DNA from: Tanypteryx hageni
Taxonomy: Eukaryota > Arthropoda > Insecta > Odonata > Petaluridae
Direction of reading: 5' to 3'
Assembly: GCA_028673005.1 (NCBI GenBank)
Contig: CM054113.1
Coordinates: forward strand, 71,434,500 to 71,498,499
DNA length: 64,000 nucleotides
Shown: positions 1 through 11,311 of the stretch, one piece after another
How the letters are laid out: the number at the start of each line of letters is the position of its first letter
Numbering within the stretch: the first letter of the stretch is position 1
The notes under the pieces: generated by a model
Databases searched by the model: none
Seen by the model: only the letters and a program-made list of their open reading frames with translations
What the model was told of the DNA's origin: nothing
Position numbers and translations under genes: made by a program

Positions 1-2893
1 GCTTTATATTATCTAATATTCCTATTCTTTTTCTCCCTCTTCCTCTTCTTCCACTAATTTTTCCTTCTAAGATCGTCCTTTGTAAACACTGTCTTCTCAA
101 TATGTGCCCTATCCAATTTGCTTTTCTTTTCCTGATTGTTTTTATTAGCGTCCTTTCTTCTCCCACCATTTCTAATACTTCTTCGTTTCTCTTCCTCTCT
201 GTCCAATTCACTTTCATCATTCTTCTCCATACCCACATTTCAAAACTTTCTAAATATTTTTCTTCCTTTCTCCTTACCGTCCACGTCTCTGCACCATAAA
301 GAGCTATGCTCCATATGTAGCATTTTGCTAATTTCTTCCTTGTTTCTAAATTTATTTTCTTGCTTGTGAGAAACTCCTTCTTCTCGTTAAATGCTGCTTT
401 TGCCATTGCAATCCTACTTCTGATGTCCTGTGTACTACTTCCATCCTGTGCTAAAATACTGCCGAGATATTTGAAACTACTTACTTGTTCCAATTTTTGG
501 CCATTTACCATTATATTTAATTCTTTATGTTCCTTTGAAACCACCATGACTTTCGTTTTTTCAGCATTGATCTTCATTCCATATTGTTGGCCAACCTCCA
601 CTAGTCTGTCTGTCATCCTCTGAAGCTCTTTCTCACCTTCTGCTATTAAGCCCTGATCATCTGCGTATTTAATGGTGGTAATACTTTCACCTCCTATCTT
701 AAATCCTTTCTCTTCCATCAACGCTTCTTCTGTTATTGTTTCTGCATAAATATTAAATATCGCTGGTGAAATAGGACAACCCTGCCTCACTCCCCTCCCT
801 ATTGAAGTACTTTCTGTTTCTTCTCCTTCAACCCTGACTCTAATCTTTTGATCAAAGTAAAGGTTTTTAAGCAGTCTTTTATCTTTCCAATCTATTCCTA
901 TTTTGTTTAAAATACCCAGCATTTTATCCCATTTCACTCGGTCAAAAGCTTTCTCCCAATCTACAAAACAAAAATACATACCTTTATTGACTTCTAGCGC
1001 TCTTTCTATCATCATCCTCATACATCCTATAGCATCTCTAGTCCCCCTTCCTCTTCTAAAACCAAACTGATTATCTTGCAGCTCCTTTTCTATTTTACAT
1101 TCAATTCTTTTGGTTATTATTCTGGTTAGAACTTTAGCTGTATGAGAAATTAAACTAATAGTTCTGTAATCCTTACAACATTTTGCATTGTTCTTTTTTT
1201 CCAGTGGTACCATCACAACATCTAAAAAATCTTCAGGCCATATGCCAGTATCATATACTTGGTTAAAAAATTTTGTGAGTTGCTTAACTGCTTTAGACCC
1301 CAAAACCTTAAGAACGTCCACGGGTATATCATCACTCCCAACAGCCTTCCTTCTTTTCATGTCATCAATTGCTCTTTTCACTTCAGACTCGAGAATACTT
1401 GGTCCTAGCTGATCTTCTTCCACATCCTCTTCTTCATTTAATTCAATATTTCTTGGCTTTCCTTCTTTGTCATACAGAACCTCAATGTATTCTTTCCAGA
1501 CATTCTTTACATTGTCTGGCTCCGATACTATTTTACCACTTTTGTTCATGATTCCTTTACGTCCTATCTTTCTTGCTTTTTTCTTGAATAGTTCCCTTGC
1601 TTTGCTATACATGAGTTCTGTTCTACAAATTCTTTCACATTCGACAATCTCCTCGCATTTTTCATTTATCCACTGTTCTCTTGCTTTATCTGTTTCCCTT
1701 CTTAAAGCATTATTTAACTCCTTGTACTTTCTTTGGCCTTCTTCAGTGTTCATGTTCTTCCACTTTCTCCGCAATTCCATTTTTTGCATCATGGCTGCTG
1801 TGATCCAGGGTTTTTTGTTTCTTTCACCCGTTATCTTTCCTACCTTCTTTTCCATTACATCTTTAATGTTGCTATGGATGTATCTCCACTCCTCATCTAC
1901 ATTCTTCCTATTTTCTTCAGCTCTCTCCCCCAACCTTTCCTCCAGCTCAGTCATGATAGCCTCCTTGTTTTTAAGGAGTTCCTCTAAGTTCCATTTCTTG
2001 TTAACTCTTATGTTTCTCCTAACGCTCTTCAGTCTACATTGTATATTTGCCACCAAAAGGTTGTGGTCAGAATCGATATCTGCCCCTGGTAGTGTTTTCA
2101 CATTTTTAATGCTATTTCTAAATCTTTCATTGACTAGTATGTAATCTATCTGGTATCGTCTCTGGTCTCCTGGGCTTCTCCATGTGTAAAGTCTCCGCTG
2201 GTGATGCTTAAACCATGTATTAGTTAAAATTAATCTATTTCTATGGCAGAATTCCACAAGTTTATCCCCTCTTTCATTTCTCTTCCCTAGTCCATATTTT
2301 CCCACTATGTTATCTTCCTGTCCCTCTCCGACTACACTGTTCCAATCTCCCATTACTATGGTGGTGATCCTTCCTTTTCCCTCATCCTCCAATATCTCCA
2401 TAATCTGTTCATAGATTTCATCTACTTCGTCGTCGCCAGCATTAGTTGTTGGCATATACACTTGAATTATAAGCATATCCACTGGTTCCATCTGGAGTTT
2501 TACGGCTATTAATCTATCATTAACTGTCACTACCTTACTAATTCTTTCAGCTATCTCTTTTCTCATTATAATCCCCACTCCCCTTTCCTTTTTCTCCCCT
2601 CCCGAGTAAATAATCTTAAATTCGTCTGAATTTATCTCGCCTTCTCCTTCCCACCGGACTTCACTAAGACCTACTATACCTACATTATTCCTTCTCATTT
2701 CCCTTTTTAAGTTCTCTAGTTTACCCCCTGAATTCATAGTCCTAACATTCCATGTGCCTATTTTTAATTTCTCACTACTTGCTTTCTTATTAATTTTACA
2801 TTTCCTCTGTGCATCCCCTAGGGTAGTCCCCACCCGGAGATCCGATTGGGGGACTATTTTACCTCCGGAATATTTTACCCCAGAAAGATCCAT
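1..2893 (-). CDS. LINE endonuclease/reverse transcriptase ORF, C-terminus off the left edge
   Basis: Polyprotein of an APE-type non-LTR retrotransposon, which nicks target DNA and copies its RNA there. Reading in the minus frame from ATG 2893-2891 I found no stop over 964 codons to the window edge; an in-frame TGA sits just upstream at 2912-2914. The endonuclease domain begins near residue 46 (TWNVRT), with E78 in GLSEVRW, MGDWN at 181-185 and SDHNL at 275-279. The reverse transcriptase has DWEKAFDRV around 645, GVRQGCPISP at 701-710 and the catalytic YADDQ at 743-747. A typical GHILRR tail lies at 929-934. There is no frameshift or premature stop, so this copy may be young. No RNase H or gag-like ORF is visible. 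The clade is not settled; L2/CR1-like or RTE-like endonuclease-RT families of insects are the candidates. Confidence 0.93.
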   Translation of the reverse strand, partial: MDLSGVKYSGGKIVPQSDLRVGTTLGDAQRKCKINKKASSEKLKIGTWNVRTMNSGGKLENLKREMRRNNVGIVGLSEVRWEGEGEINSDEFKIIYSGGEKKERGVGIIMRKEIAERISKVVTVNDRLIAVKLQMEPVDMLIIQVYMPTTNAGDDEVDEIYEQIMEILEDEGKGRITTIVMGDWNSVVGEGQEDNIVGKYGLGKRNERGDKLVEFCHRNRLILTNTWFKHHQRRLYTWRSPGDQRRYQIDYILVNERFRNSIKNVKTLPGADIDSDHNLLVANIQCRLKSVRRNIRVNKKWNLEELLKNKEAIMTELEERLGERAEENRKNVDEEWRYIHSNIKDVMEKKVGKITGERNKKPWITAAMMQKMELRRKWKNMNTEEGQRKYKELNNALRRETDKAREQWINEKCEEIVECERICRTELMYSKARELFKKKARKIGRKGIMNKSGKIVSEPDNVKNVWKEYIEVLYDKEGKPRNIELNEEEDVEEDQLGPSILESEVKRAIDDMKRRKAVGSDDIPVDVLKVLGSKAVKQLTKFFNQVYDTGIWPEDFLDVVMVPLEKKNNAKCCKDYRTISLISHTAKVLTRIITKRIECKIEKELQDNQFGFRRGRGTRDAIGCMRMMIERALEVNKGMYFCFVDWEKAFDRVKWDKMLGILNKIGIDWKDKRLLKNLYFDQKIRVRVEGEETESTSIGRGVRQGCPISPAIFNIYAETITEEALMEEKGFKIGGESITTIKYADDQGLIAEGEKELQRMTDRLVEVGQQYGMKINAEKTKVMVVSKEHKELNIMVNGQKLEQVSSFKYLGSILAQDGSSTQDIRSRIAMAKAAFNEKKEFLTSKKINLETRKKLAKCYIWSIALYGAETWTVRRKEEKYLESFEMWVWRRMMKVNWTERKRNEEVLEMVGEERTLIKTIRKRKANWIGHILRRQCLQRTILEGKISGRRGRGRKRIGILDNIK

Positions 2894-3180
2894 AGAGGTA
2901 TTTTCAGCTTTTCAGCCTATCATGGGAAATATAATGAGGTAGTTTCCCCTTGCTTTCCTCATCGCAGTTTCACAGAGTGATTACCCATCTGTAGCTGTTC
3001 AGATCCACGTGATCACCACCTACAGAGGTACTGTGCAAGCTGCTGCCCTTGCACAGGGGGGTGTAAAACCCCCAAGACTGCTTCTTAGTCTGACTCTTCC
3101 CCTCAGACCTTTCCGGCTTGGATGGTCCTACCAGGAGAATTATCTCCCGCCGGCTGATGCATATATATATATGCACATAT
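2894..3180 (-). other. Probable 5' leader of the edge LINE
   Basis: Sequence immediately upstream of the LINE ORF on the minus strand. It contains a separate 68-codon open frame (3176-2970, another reading frame) including GPSKPERSEG and STSVGGDHVDLNSYRW. The composition is richer in GC than the surroundings. It may be the 5' UTR or a short leader ORF of the same element. The 5' boundary is not defined; a short (TA) tract at 3159-3173 is a possible edge. Assignment to the element is inferred from adjacency. Confidence 0.45.
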
Positions 3181-3183
3181 TTT

Positions 3184-3244
3184 CATGAAAAAAGAACTTA
3201 GTCACTTAGGTTTGTGTAAGTGACTAAGTTCTATCTTTTTCATG
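3184..3244. repeat. Imperfect inverted repeat (hairpin)
   Basis: The left arm 3184-3208 (starts CATGAAAAAA, ends GTCACTTA) is complementary to 3217-3244, apart from a 3-nt insertion in the right arm; the loop is 8 nt. It lies between two LINE copies of different clades. It could be the end of a small element or a relic of a terminal hairpin. Confidence 0.75.
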
Positions 3245-3353
3245 ATGAGTCAATTCCACAGGGTTGAGCCTGACCTCATTATTGATATACATATATTTTG
3301 TTTGTTCTTTCTGTAACTTTCATGCTAAAATCATATACGAGTTGGAGTATGTT

Positions 3354-3417
3354 TAGACAAGTATGCAAAAGGCCGCATTGAGTATCACAAAAGGCCGCCG
3401 GTTCCCCACCCCTTGTC
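3354..3417. mobile_element. hAT-terminus-like remnant
   Basis: On the minus strand the sequence starts CAAGGGGTGGGGAACCGGCG and continues into GGCC-rich DNA. This resembles the CAGGGGTGGGCAAC-type terminal inverted repeats of hAT elements. GGCCGC recurs on the plus strand about 40 bp away. Similar hexamers TTTAGA/TCTAGA flank both sides, but no clean 8-bp target duplication is visible. It is probably a tiny decayed MITE or solo end. Confidence 0.4.
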
Positions 3418-3470
3418 TAGAGTTTCAAGACTTTTGAATGGTTTTTTTGGGATAACACCAGTGGACGATA

Positions 3471-4810
3471 TTATAATAGGTAATGATAAATATTTTTGGA
3501 TTTTTTCATTGTGTTTTTCTCTATATTGGATGTGTTCCATAGTGAAATATCTATTAGGTATGTTATTTTTTCTTCTTTTTTTATGAGTGTGATGTCCGGT
3601 CTATTGTGTGGAATCATTCGATCAGTAATTATGTCTCTGTTCCAATATATTTTTATGTTACTATTTTCGAGGATAGTTTCTGGTTTATATTTATGCCACG
3701 GTACTATATTGCTTTCTATTAATTTGTGTTTCTTGCAGAAGGCTTGGTGTATTTGTCGGCATACATTGTCATGTCTTTGTGTATATTCTGTACTTGCTAG
3801 GGTGCTACATTCACTTGTAATGTGTTCTATTGTTTCATTTTCGATTTTGCATCTCCTGCATTTATCATTACTTATTGTTGGATCTTTTATCATATATTTC
3901 CTGTAATTCTTTGTTTTTGTGATTTTGTCCTGAATGGCTATGTAGAAACCTTCGGTTTCAGCGAACAGGTTTCCATTTACAAGCCATTTATTAGATGCTT
4001 CTTTGTCTATGTGTGGTTGTGAGAGTTGGTAGGGATGTTTGCCATGGAGTGTTTTGTTTATCCAGGAGTCAATTTTTTGGATTTGTGTTTTTATATGATT
4101 GCTTGTATCATATTTTTTATTTTGTAGTTGTAGTGGTGTAGCGGATTTATCTAGTGAAATTATAACTTTGTGTAGTGGACTATCTTGTCTAGAGTAGAAG
4201 TTCTGACGGAGATTTTGTATTTGTTCATAGTGTATGTTATGCCTCCATCTTTTCTGGGTAAGGAGAATCTTTTGACGGCTGAATGTTCATGGGGAATTTG
4301 TTACTTATTACATGTAATTCTGATGAGTGTGTTTAATGAGTCAAGGTCTGTATTTGTCCATTTTATTATACCAAAGGAATAGGTGAGGATTGATACTGCA
4401 TTGGTATTTATTGCTTTGATCATGTTTTTACCATTTAATTCCGTTTTGAGTATTTTTTCTAGGCATACTTTAAACTTATCTTGTATTTCTTGTTTTATTG
4501 CTGAGTGATCTATTATGGGTGTTTGTGAGAATCCTAGACATTTGTAATATTCGTCTTCACTCATGGCTTCAATTTTCTTTCTCTCTGTACTGATAGAATA
4601 TCCTTCATGTTCTTGAGGTTTTCTTTTTTCTATGTAACATGTTTTACATTTGTTTATACCAATGTTCATTTTAATGTCCGAGCTGAATATTTCTGTTATG
4701 TGAATTTCTTATTTCAATTGTTCATTGCTTGCTGCATATAGTTTTAAGTCATCCATGTACAGTAAGTGATTTATAATGTAATGGCTATATTGGTTATGGA
4801 AGATACATTT
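3471..4810 (-). pseudogene. R2-type (RLE-encoding) LINE fragment, decayed and 5'-truncated
   Basis: Remains of a non-LTR retrotransposon with a restriction-like endonuclease. From N to C: YMDDLKLYA (polymerase catalytic box, about 4760-4735) with a stop shortly after SNEQLK. Next is an open stretch 4669-4301 with the RT thumb (GINKCKTCYIEK, then KCLGFSQT). After more stops comes an open stretch 3893-3471 carrying a CX2CX9HX4C knuckle (CRRC...HITSEC). It is followed by HNRPD-X14-D, which matches the R2-group endonuclease PD...D motif. The amino-terminal RT and any DNA-binding fingers are missing. Several stops and frameshifts make it non-functional. There is no 28S rDNA nearby, so it is not in the classic R2 site. 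The exact clade (R2, R4, NeSL or Hero-like) is not resolved. Confidence 0.85.
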
Positions 4811-5105
4811 ATTCATCAATTTAGGTATCTGATATTATTTGATGTCCTTTTTTATGCTTTTCAGCCATAGTTTCATCTTTATTTTCATTTAGTTTTTAAG
4901 GAAAGGATTAAATTGGAGTTGTTCTTAGTTCATCGTCTTCCACTGAACTTATGTTCACCAAAAATCTTTAAAAGCTTTTTCACTCCCAAGAGTCTGATGA
5001 TACGCCCACTCTCTCATAGTAAGTTTCTTTTTAAAATCTCTCCAGTAATGCGCTTCAGTCCTTTCACCTTTGTTAAAACTCGTAAAACCGTGATATATAG
5101 TGCTT

Positions 5106-5446
5106 TTTACTTTCTCCATTCGTAGTATGTATAGGCGCAAGTATTGTTTTCATGAAAAAAATCGACTTCGAGATTTTAACGGAAATACACGTTTTGAGTT
5201 GCCCTGAACACGTTTTGGCCATTTTCTCAAGTATGTATGTGTGTGTGTTGTGTGTAGGTGATAGCTTTCTTGTGGGTGCTCTAACTCAAAAACTATTAAT
5301 CAGGTCAACGCGAAATTTTATATTTAACATTTCTATAAAAGTCACAAGAACTGATAGGTTTTTGGTAAAAATCGGTCAATCGAAAGTAGGTGTTTACTCT
5401 TGTCACTTATCCGTTATTTTGAAATATTTGCTTTAATATTTGATAA
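5106..5446 (+). repeat. Dispersed repeat C, copy 1
   Basis: About 340 bp, closely similar to 52352-52665 and more distantly to 59089-59345. Shared landmarks are ATGAAAAAAATCGACT, AAATACACGTTTTGAG, a (TG)-rich stretch, then CACTTATCCGTTATTTTG near the end. It starts after TTTACTTTCTCC, like the hairpin start of the third copy. No coding capacity is evident. It is probably a non-autonomous transposon or part of a larger element. Confidence 0.8.
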
Positions 5447-8400
5447 AACTACTACAGATTTCGATTCACTAAAATAAATTGCAAAACCACCACGTCGAAT
5501 CTTCACCTTTGTTAAATGCATCGTCGCCGTCCCCGTTGACCTTCCCTTACTTGGCGGCGTTGACGTAAGAACGAATCGATGACCGTGAACAGTATACGAA
5601 AGTGATTGCGAAGGGGTGGGGGGGGGGAGTGCATCACCGCAAGGAAGACTGGTTCGGGAGGGGAGTGAGGGAGAAGTGAGCCGAAGATTTAAAGAAGAGG
5701 AGAGATTGTGAAGGGGAAAGAGTTGAGAGAAAGGGTTTAGAGGTTGACGGAGTAAGAGATAATGGAGAGAAAGATATAGGGAGAGGGCAAAAGAGAGAAA
5801 GAGAAATAAGTGAATAGGGGTGAGAGAGGGAGAGGGGCTGATGGGGCAGAGATGGGGAAAGGGGCGAAGAGAGAGAGAGATAGGAAGAAAATCAGAGGGA
5901 GATGGGAGAGTGTTCGGATCGCCCTTCCAAAAAAACCTGTTTCTGAATTGCGCTCGCTCTTGCCTCCACCTAGTTATGGTCCAACCTCCCCCATAGAATT
6001 ACCTTCCAAGTAGGACCAGCCAGCGGTTAATGAACGCCAATATCCGCATATTTCAGAAGCTAAAAAAAGCAAAAGAAACGATATTATAAATATATCTGCA
6101 CTCTCCCCCAATGACACGTCGCAAGGTATCAGTCATCGATTGGTTAATTTTTTTGGTGCTTGATTACTCGCTGGTGTTGACACACACATTTTTTTCTTAT
6201 GACATATATAAACGATCGAGACGATGGAAAGATGTGGGATCAACACCTCCAACGCTCTATGCCGTAGAAAACAACCGTGAATTGCTTTTTCCATTGGTTG
6301 TGGATCTGATTCCCAAGATGGGAAAGACAGCTCTTTGACTTCTCATTTGGTATAATCCTCGTTAAACCAGAAATGTACATCTTTAGGTACATGCATCATC
6401 TTATCGTTAGGAGAGATTTACTTTAAAACTTTTACGGTTAAGGTATATATGCAGAAGAATTCTCTTAGGATTTGATAGCTACGTCTGCAAAACTTTGTAA
6501 AAATAGAAGATATAAGAGATGTGGCCGAGGAAATTCTTATGGCCATAATGTAGTCAACTAAACCAAACGCACTTTCCAGCTTCAAAGCCTTTAGCGGCTA
6601 TTCATCGATTGTTGATTCAAAAATTAATATCCTAGATTTTAAAACTACATCAGCAAATTCTGCGTTAATATCATAGTAAGATGACAGCTACCAAGAAACT
6701 AATTTTACTTCCCGACTTTTACGAAAAGCAACAAAAATGTCATCGCAGAGATTGCAACGTCATTGCACTCGATTATCAAGTCAACGTTCGGGACTAAAGC
6801 GGTCGTTCGACATGTTGAACGGGAGGAAATTTCTCTCCAATTACGAATCAGAAACTAATTCTCCGAATATTTACAAACACTAAACGAAACTATTTTTTTA
6901 TATTCCAACGTAGCCATAAAGAAAAAAAACGACGGTAGTTCGTGGAAAAGCTAAAGACATCTTGAACGGGATGTATAAGAAATCGTAATCTTTTTACTTT
7001 TACAGCTACTCCAAATAATATCCAAAGGCTTTCTCGGCTTCTTATCGCTAAACGAATCGTCGATGGCGGTTGAACTACAGCGCAGTAAAATAAACGCGAC
7101 GTTCTCCCGCCACATCCCGTTCCACCCTCCCTCGTCTTGCAGTTTCATCTCCCGTCCGACAGAGGCGCTTCACGTTACCCTTCTGCTAAAGTTACCGGAG
7201 GTTAATTAGCTCTGAAAAGATGACCGTAAAACTACAATTATTTATTTTTTTTTGTTTTCCTGAGAGTTGTATACAGGCGGCGGATTGGACGGTCGGTTAG
7301 GCTTTGACTGTCGGAGACAGTTGTTCGCGTGGAGGAATCTCTCTCTTTCTCTCTGTTCCTCTTTCGTGTTTATGTATTTCTAGGGAGATCTGTCTGCCAG
7401 AAGTGAGCTGGCTTTTGTGGGATAAGCAAAAGAACATTTAAAGGATGATGTTTCGTCGGTTTCTTAAAAACCATTCCTTTCTCCTCTTATGGGAGCCGAT
7501 AGCTTTTAAAAGCTCCGTGCACGCGAGCTGTGTGAATGACTGCAAAAGAAACGTCTGCGCCGCAATAAAAGCGTAAAAGGACACACACTTGGGGCAAATG
7601 TTGTGTGCTTGTGTGGGAGAAAATGGGCAGGAGGAGAGAGATAAGCTCTCTCCTTTTTTTCATTGCCCCCTGTCCGTAGGCAACGAGCGGATATTCAGCT
7701 TCCTTTCTCGCTGCGGGGGGAATCGTTAAAATGAGCCGTGTTTGGAAACCATTTGATATCTGTTTCATTTTTGCGAAAAAACGCTGCATTTCTATCTTGG
7801 AGTACTTTGACAGAATAATAATGCCAACCCGAAACATGAAAAAGATCGTTTTTTGATACTGTAGAATTAAAAAGTATGTCGTACTGCGAAATACAATCTA
7901 AAAATCGCGTAATACAATTTAAGCGATTTATTTTTAGTACCTAGATGGCAAACAGGAGAACTTAAGGTGTTACCATAGCAACCAAGCTGGAATCATGATC
8001 ACTCGGATAAAATTATCGGATATAATTGATCATTACTATTAATTTAATATCAATCTTTTTAATGTCGTTTTCTTTTTAATTATTGCACTTATATTTTCGG
8101 AATTGTAATGCTACCACAAACTCGTAGTTTCATAAAATTGAATTCTGATGAACTCCATTGAAGACACGTTTTACATGGAATCACATCGTTAGCATAAAAT
8201 GAACTTGATTGTAATCTTTTACTAGAACAAATGTTGCAGGAGTGATGTTTTCTGTTCTTGATACACTCTTAGAACATGAAACGCTGTTTTCACGCAATTC
8301 AGGTTATCTCGTTTTCTCTGTTGGTGTTCATTTAACCGCATGAGGTTGAAGAATGTGCATCAGCTTTAGATGAACTTGTATTGCAATTTAAGATCTACGT

Positions 8401-8680
8401 CGGTTAAAATAGATAAATGTGTAATATAGCATTGTAAATATTAATGGTCTAAAATTCATCAGAATTAGAGAGGTGCTGGGTGTCTTTATTTATTTGATGC
8501 CTCATTTCCTGGTAATGGCAATAGCTTAGCTGTTGAAGTACGTTTAGGATTTCTGTTTTTATGGTTTAGGCGTTAATGACACCTCGCATGTGCCTGGGAG
8601 GTATCCTTAAATATATTAGCACTTGATGTATTTCGAGAACACTAGTATCTCGATACTCTGAATTCAAATTTACGTCCCGT
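5447..8680. other. AT-rich stretch with a purine-rich block, no gene seen
   Basis: A purine-rich block occupies about 5641-5910 on the plus strand (repeated GAGAGA and GGGAG runs). The rest is AT-rich, with isolated more GC-rich patches near 7050-7330 and 7500-7740. Short open frames here lack codon structure, splice context or recognisable domains. I see nothing I can name. Confidence 0.6.
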
Positions 8681-8691
8681 GATTGTTTTAT

Positions 8692-8723
8692 CCTTTCTCT
8701 CTCTCTCTCTTTCACACACACAT
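8692..8723. repeat. (CT)n/(CA)n microsatellite
   Basis: A pure (CT) run followed by (CA) units. It starts a pyrimidine-rich patch that extends to about 8780. Confidence 0.85.
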
Positions 8724-8780
8724 TCCCTCTCCCGGTGCTTCCCTACACCCCATCTCTCCCTCTTCTCCACCGCCAAAACT

Positions 8781-11274
8781 CTGTTCCAGACTCACGGCCA
8801 CTATCCTTTGAGAGTGGCTGCTGTTGTGTCAGATAAATCCGAGGCAGAGAAAGAGGGAGGGTTTTTGGGAAGGGGCGAAGATGTTCGTGGAGGGAAGAGA
8901 CGGAGGCGGAAGTCTGCTTTCAACCAAGGAAGATAATGGGTCCATTCGTAGGGGGGAAATAAGAAGTGGCGAGGTGTTTATGAACTCTTCTGATACAACT
9001 CTGCGAATATTTTTTTCAGCCAAAGTGGAAATTTACTCCCGGAGAAGGTTTTCCACGTATTTCATTCAGCTCGAGTTTTCACCCCTAGGGTGTAAAGAGA
9101 ATGGAAGAGAATCAGTTCGTGCTGGTGCAGATAAGGAAACCGAAAAAAAATAATGGACTATTTTTTCCCTTTTCAAGTGCAATAAAATTAAATTTGCTTT
9201 CTTTCTGATGGAGTGTAAAATTTTGCGCCATGTTAAATGTTTTTAAAAAAATTCTTTTAGGTAACAAGATCTTTTTCATCGCCTGATATTTTCACGACTG
9301 CTCATATATAATTTGAAACAAAATATTTATCTAAATATGCGCCTAAGCCGAATTTAATTCATCCAAACGGGAAAATTTTGCAAGTATTTATATTCTTGAA
9401 TGAAATGGTGGTTGATGCAATCATCTTTTGAGGAATTTAAACCCAGCCATTTAATTTTCTGCTGGTTCTTGAACGAAAAGAAGTCCAATGCTAGTACGAC
9501 CGTGACAATTATTTTAAAACTTGATTTTGTGAGAGAATGAGTGGAATCTTGGAATGGATCGACTTTCTCGAGGAAAGGCCACTAAGCATGTTAAACGGAT
9601 AAGTACGTAGTATAGGCATGAAAAAAGGGAAAGGAATTCGAAGAACGCGAGAGAAGAATAGCATTCGTTGTGAGAAATGAACGTTACTTTAGAGTAAGGA
9701 GGAAGATTTTCGAGGAGTGAAGGAGAGGGGTGGGTAGAAGCACGCTGAGATTGTCGCGGGATTACGCGTCATGATGTGTAGGAGGAAAGATGAGGGCTTG
9801 GGAAAGGGTATGGGATGCTTGGGAAGGAAGGAGAGTGGGGAATTGTGTAGGGAGGGGAGTGCGAGTCCATGGTGACGTGAATACTTGGGCCCTAAGTGAT
9901 CGCCCTTGCCCTTCTCTTCTGATGTTCGCCGCCTTGGACGCGAGGTCTCTAAAAGGTGTTGCGCCATAGCAGAGGGATGGAATGGTGGGTGGGTGGCGAG
10001 GATATGGTCTTAAATCGCAGCATTTTTTCTGCTTCTGTCCCTTTTTTAACCATATTTTATCTCTCTCTCTCTCGGAGCTTACGTGGTTATCTTGAATCTA
10101 TTCCACGCTCGAGAAACCCTCATTACCGATTCATTTTTTACGATTCGATTTTTTACTATTCTCCTTGGAATCAGACTCTTGGTGGCCAAAAATAAATCAA
10201 GTGCGAATTATTAATGCGGTATCTCCTTTTCTGCATTCTTTAGTACGTTTATTCGGATTCGAAATTATTGTTACTTTGCTTTGAGCCAATCGGTTGATAA
10301 TGTAAGTCTAATCTGAGGCAGTTACGGTAGTAGCTTTAGGCACCGCCTCACAGATTCATTGGTAGATTTCTTTGTGTATTAATTAATTAAAGGATTTGTT
10401 GACTTGTACAATCGGGTTAGGCGTAATATGGCACACTATTTGTATTAACCTTACGATTGTTTCTAAAATAAATGCTGCTCTGGTATTGTACACATTAGTA
10501 AATAAAATTGTTTAAACTTATGTTCTTTTGAGCCGTATATGGTGAGATCCGTTCCGATTAGCTCCGTTCAAGATACATATGAACGTTTAATTCACCACAT
10601 AGAACGTTGTAATTAATAAATGTTTTGATCTCGTTACATAAAATATTCGTGATATGTTCGCTCAAGTTATTGCTGCTTGAGTTCAGATTTTAGTTACATA
10701 GCTTACTTCCCATTCTTGGTATCAATGTTACATCTTTGTAACTCAGTGTATGACGATTATTTCTTCTGTTGAAAGGCTGTGGCAGTAGGATAATATGATC
10801 CGCTTTCAAAAACGTAAAAATATCGAAGCAAAAATATACGCTGATCCAGTCATAAAATCAACGTTATTCGACAAAATTTCACTTCGTGTGAGTCTTTATT
10901 ATAAATCCAACGAAATTTAATTAGTTTTTAATTTATGAAACGTTTATTTAAAGTCCATGTATTTTACGACTCTATATCTTAAATTATTTTTTAGCAGATT
11001 TCTTTAATGACGATAAAAACACGTTCATTTTTTAAGAGGAAGAATAAAAACCTGTTTAATTGAGATCGTTTCGGTCAATCGATCTCCGAAGTATAATTTG
11101 CGTGGTAGAAGGCTGTGCTACCACGCTGCTACGTCGGTTTATATGCTTTATTTCAATTTCCTCTTTTCGTTAATGTTGTAATTTTTCTGTCTATTTAAAA
11201 TTCGTAAATTGTAGCTATGCATGGAGTTACGAGAATAGATTTTTAGGTTATGGAATGGGTGCGTGGTTACCAAG
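8781..11274. other. AT-rich non-coding stretch
   Basis: It contains purine-rich patches (8846-8950, 9690-9870) and a (CT) run near 10061-10075. No convincing coding region, TIR or RNA gene was seen. Confidence 0.5.
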
Positions 11275-11311
11275 GTAACGGCTGATGAAGCACATCTTCA
11301 TCAGCCGTTAC
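11275..11311. repeat. Perfect 16-bp hairpin
   Basis: GTAACGGCTGATGAAG (11275-11290) is followed by the 5-nt loop CACAT and the exact reverse complement CTTCATCAGCCGTTAC (11296-11311). A perfect 16-bp stem with a 5-nt loop is very unlikely by chance in 64 kb. No flanking element was recognised. Confidence 0.9.

Noticed and set aside
1467..2144. 225-codon plus-strand open frame
   Set aside because: It is the antisense shadow of the LINE polyprotein, which has EN and RT motifs on the minus strand.
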